NCBI GenBank assembly: GCA_024654265.1
Contig: JANLIO010000064.1
Coordinates: forward strand, 1 to 20,416
Origin: a bacterium
GTDB taxonomy: Bacteria; Patescibacteriota; Patescibacteriia; 2-12-FULL-60-25
Direction: 5' to 3'
Length of the DNA: 20,416 nucleotides
The notes below the pieces were generated by a model. The model saw nothing but the letters and a program-made list of their open reading frames with translations. It searched no databases and had not been told where the DNA came from. Positions within the stretch are counted from its first letter, which is position 1; each line of letters opens with the position of its first letter. The translations under genes and the position numbers were made by a program. Shown in pieces: positions 19,929 to 20,416 of the stretch.

Positions 19929-19968
19929 TTTATGTGGTGCACCGGGTGGGACTCGGACCCACGACCGT
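19929..19968. repeat. 40-bp direct repeat, copy 2 (inside tRNA-Lys)
   Basis: Second copy of the repeat at 19770-19809, forming the 3' half of the complete tRNA-Lys and its first downstream bases. The one differing base is T-loop position 55. Confidence 0.9.
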
Positions 19969-20010
19969 TGGCTTAAGAGGCCACTGCTCTACCAACTGAG
20001 CTACCGGTGC
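19935..20010 (-). tRNA. tRNA-Lys (anticodon CTT) with atypical T loop
   Basis: 76 nt with CCA encoded. Acceptor GCACCGG/CCGGTGC, D arm GCTC/GAGC, anticodon arm GTGGC-CTCTTAA-GCCAA (G27-A43 does not pair; the other four do), anticodon CTT, variable loop of 5 nt, T arm GTGGG-TCCGAGT-CCCAC. Position 55 is C instead of the nearly universal U that TruB converts to pseudouridine. The broken copy at 19776 has the normal TTCGAGT. The gene has a good promoter (20021-20049), so it is probably transcribed. Confidence 0.88.
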
Positions 20011-20020
20011 AAGTGCCAAG

Positions 20021-20049
20021 AGGATACGAAGAAAATGACAAAACGTCAA
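20021..20049 (-). promoter_or_regulatory. Promoter of tRNA-Lys
   Basis: On the minus strand TTGACG (20044-20049), 17-bp spacer, TATCCT (20021-20026). The predicted start lies 4-5 nt upstream of the mature 5' end. It is divergent from the tRNA-Arg promoter. Confidence 0.75.
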
Positions 20050-20095
20050 GAATCAACATTTAAAATTCTAAAAGCTTGTTCTCTACGGGTAAAAC

Positions 20096-20124
20096 TTGAT
20101 CCAACCCTCTCTTTACGCTATAAA
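20096..20124 (+). promoter_or_regulatory. Promoter of tRNA-Arg
   Basis: TTGATC (20096-20101), 17-bp spacer, TATAAA (20119-20124). Predicted start is near 20131, about 17 nt before the tRNA. Confidence 0.7.
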
Positions 20125-20147
20125 TCTCTCACGCGCACAACAGACAT

Positions 20148-20224
20148 GCACCCGTAGCTCAGCTGGATAGAGCGCTTCCCTCCGAAGGAAGAGGTCAGAC
20201 GTTCAAATCGTCTCGGGTGCACCA
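20148..20224 (+). tRNA. tRNA-Arg (anticodon CCG)
   Basis: 77 nt with CCA encoded. Acceptor GCACCCG/CGGGTGC, D arm GCTC/GAGC, anticodon arm CTTCC-CTCCGAA-GGAAG, anticodon CCG reading CGG, T arm AGACG-TTCAAAT-CGTCT, discriminator A. All stems pair perfectly. It is followed at once by the palindrome cluster at 20225. Confidence 0.95.
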
Positions 20225-20338
20225 TCGCGTTGAACGCGACCCGTCGCGTTGAACGCGATTTTGAGTAGAGTGTTGAACGACGTTAAACGTCGTGTGTAGA
20301 GATGTCGCGTTCAACGCGACCCGTCGCGTTGAACGCGA
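20225..20338. repeat. Cluster of four 15-bp palindromes plus a related fifth
   Basis: TCGCGTTGAACGCGA occurs at 20225-20239, 20244-20258 and 20324-20338; a fourth copy at 20305-20319 has TTCAA in the centre. They form two identical-layout pairs, each palindrome-CCCG or CCGT-type 4-nt linker-palindrome, 80 bp apart. Between the pairs ACGACGTTAAACGTCGT (20277-20293) is a variant palindrome of the same design. The cluster lies between the tRNA-Arg 3' end and a terminator. Confidence 0.9.
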
Positions 20339-20340
20339 AA

Positions 20341-20373
20341 ACAAAACACCTCGCTTCCTGCGGGGTGTTTTGT
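20341..20373. terminator. Bidirectional terminator
   Basis: ACAAAACACC / GGTGTTTTGT arms extended by TCGC/GCGG (one wobble) around TTCCT, flanked by A and T runs. It can end the minus-strand gene at 20380 and the plus-strand tRNA-Arg transcript. Confidence 0.85.
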
Positions 20374-20379
20374 TTGAAG

Positions 20380-20416
20380 TTATTTCTTCGCTTTACAGTC
20401 TTTGCATCCTCCGAAG
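20380..20416 (-). CDS. C-terminal end of a gene continuing beyond the window
   Basis: Eleven codons and a TAA: FGGCKDCKAKK. The CxxC followed by a basic tail suggests a zinc-binding or basic C-terminus. It is followed by a terminator 7 bp downstream. Too little is visible to name the protein. Confidence 0.5.
   Translation of the reverse strand, partial: FGGCKDCKAKK

Noticed and set aside
20225..20338. CRISPR array from the TCGCGTTGAACGCGA repeats
   Set aside because: Repeat length of 15 with gaps of 4 and 46 bp is not CRISPR-like; the layout is paired palindromes.

Overview
The window looks like a chromosome segment of a Candidate Phyla Radiation (Patescibacteria) bacterium, perhaps Uhrbacteria- or Magasanikbacteria-like. 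The reasons are small tightly packed informational genes, a short IF-2 and short ProRS, an S16 protein with a long charged tail, a secreted protein of a type I associate with these groups, an ORF6N gene, small dispersed palindromes and very few Shine-Dalgarno sequences. UGA reads as stop (exonuclease gene, higB, ORF6N gene), which argues against the UGA=Gly code of Gracilibacteria/Absconditabacteria. The lineage call is inference from gene content.

Layout. 1-1900 is accessory: the decayed 3' end of an integrase-type transposase broken by a small palindrome, a small-protein/retropepsin-like protease pair, a possible recombinase tail, tRNA-Glu, an ORF6N gene and a 56-bp element with IS3-like termini that carries the ORF6N stop codon. 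1937-5707 holds a secreted surface-type protein divergent from a P2A-type cation ATPase. 5697-7571 is the rpsP-khpA-trmD operon with a consensus promoter; rimM and rplS are absent from it. 7583-9537 holds a secreted helical protein and trxA-trxB. 9486-9934 is a gene-free patch of dispersed repeats. 9935-15087 is core: infB and truB (divergent, both with -10 boxes almost touching the start codon), rny and an HU gene. 15085-17016 holds proS without its editing domain and a higBA toxin-antitoxin module with its operator inside the promoter.

17370-19933 looks like a small island placed immediately downstream of tRNA-Lys(CTT). It carries a DEDDh exonuclease and a glycosyltransferase-nucleotidyltransferase fusion, plus a broken tRNA copy filled with palindromes. 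A terminator-like sequence at its far end matches what should follow the tRNA, so the tRNA and its terminator appear to have been separated by the insertion. The right end has divergent tRNA-Lys and tRNA-Arg genes, a cluster of 15-bp palindromes and the tail of another minus-strand gene.

Most genes serve translation (S16, KhpA, TrmD, IF-2, TruB, ProRS, three tRNAs), RNA decay (RNase Y), nucleoid structure (HU) and redox balance (TrxA/TrxB). The most novel content is the tRNA-Lys-linked island. All family assignments rest on motifs read by eye; no database search was run.
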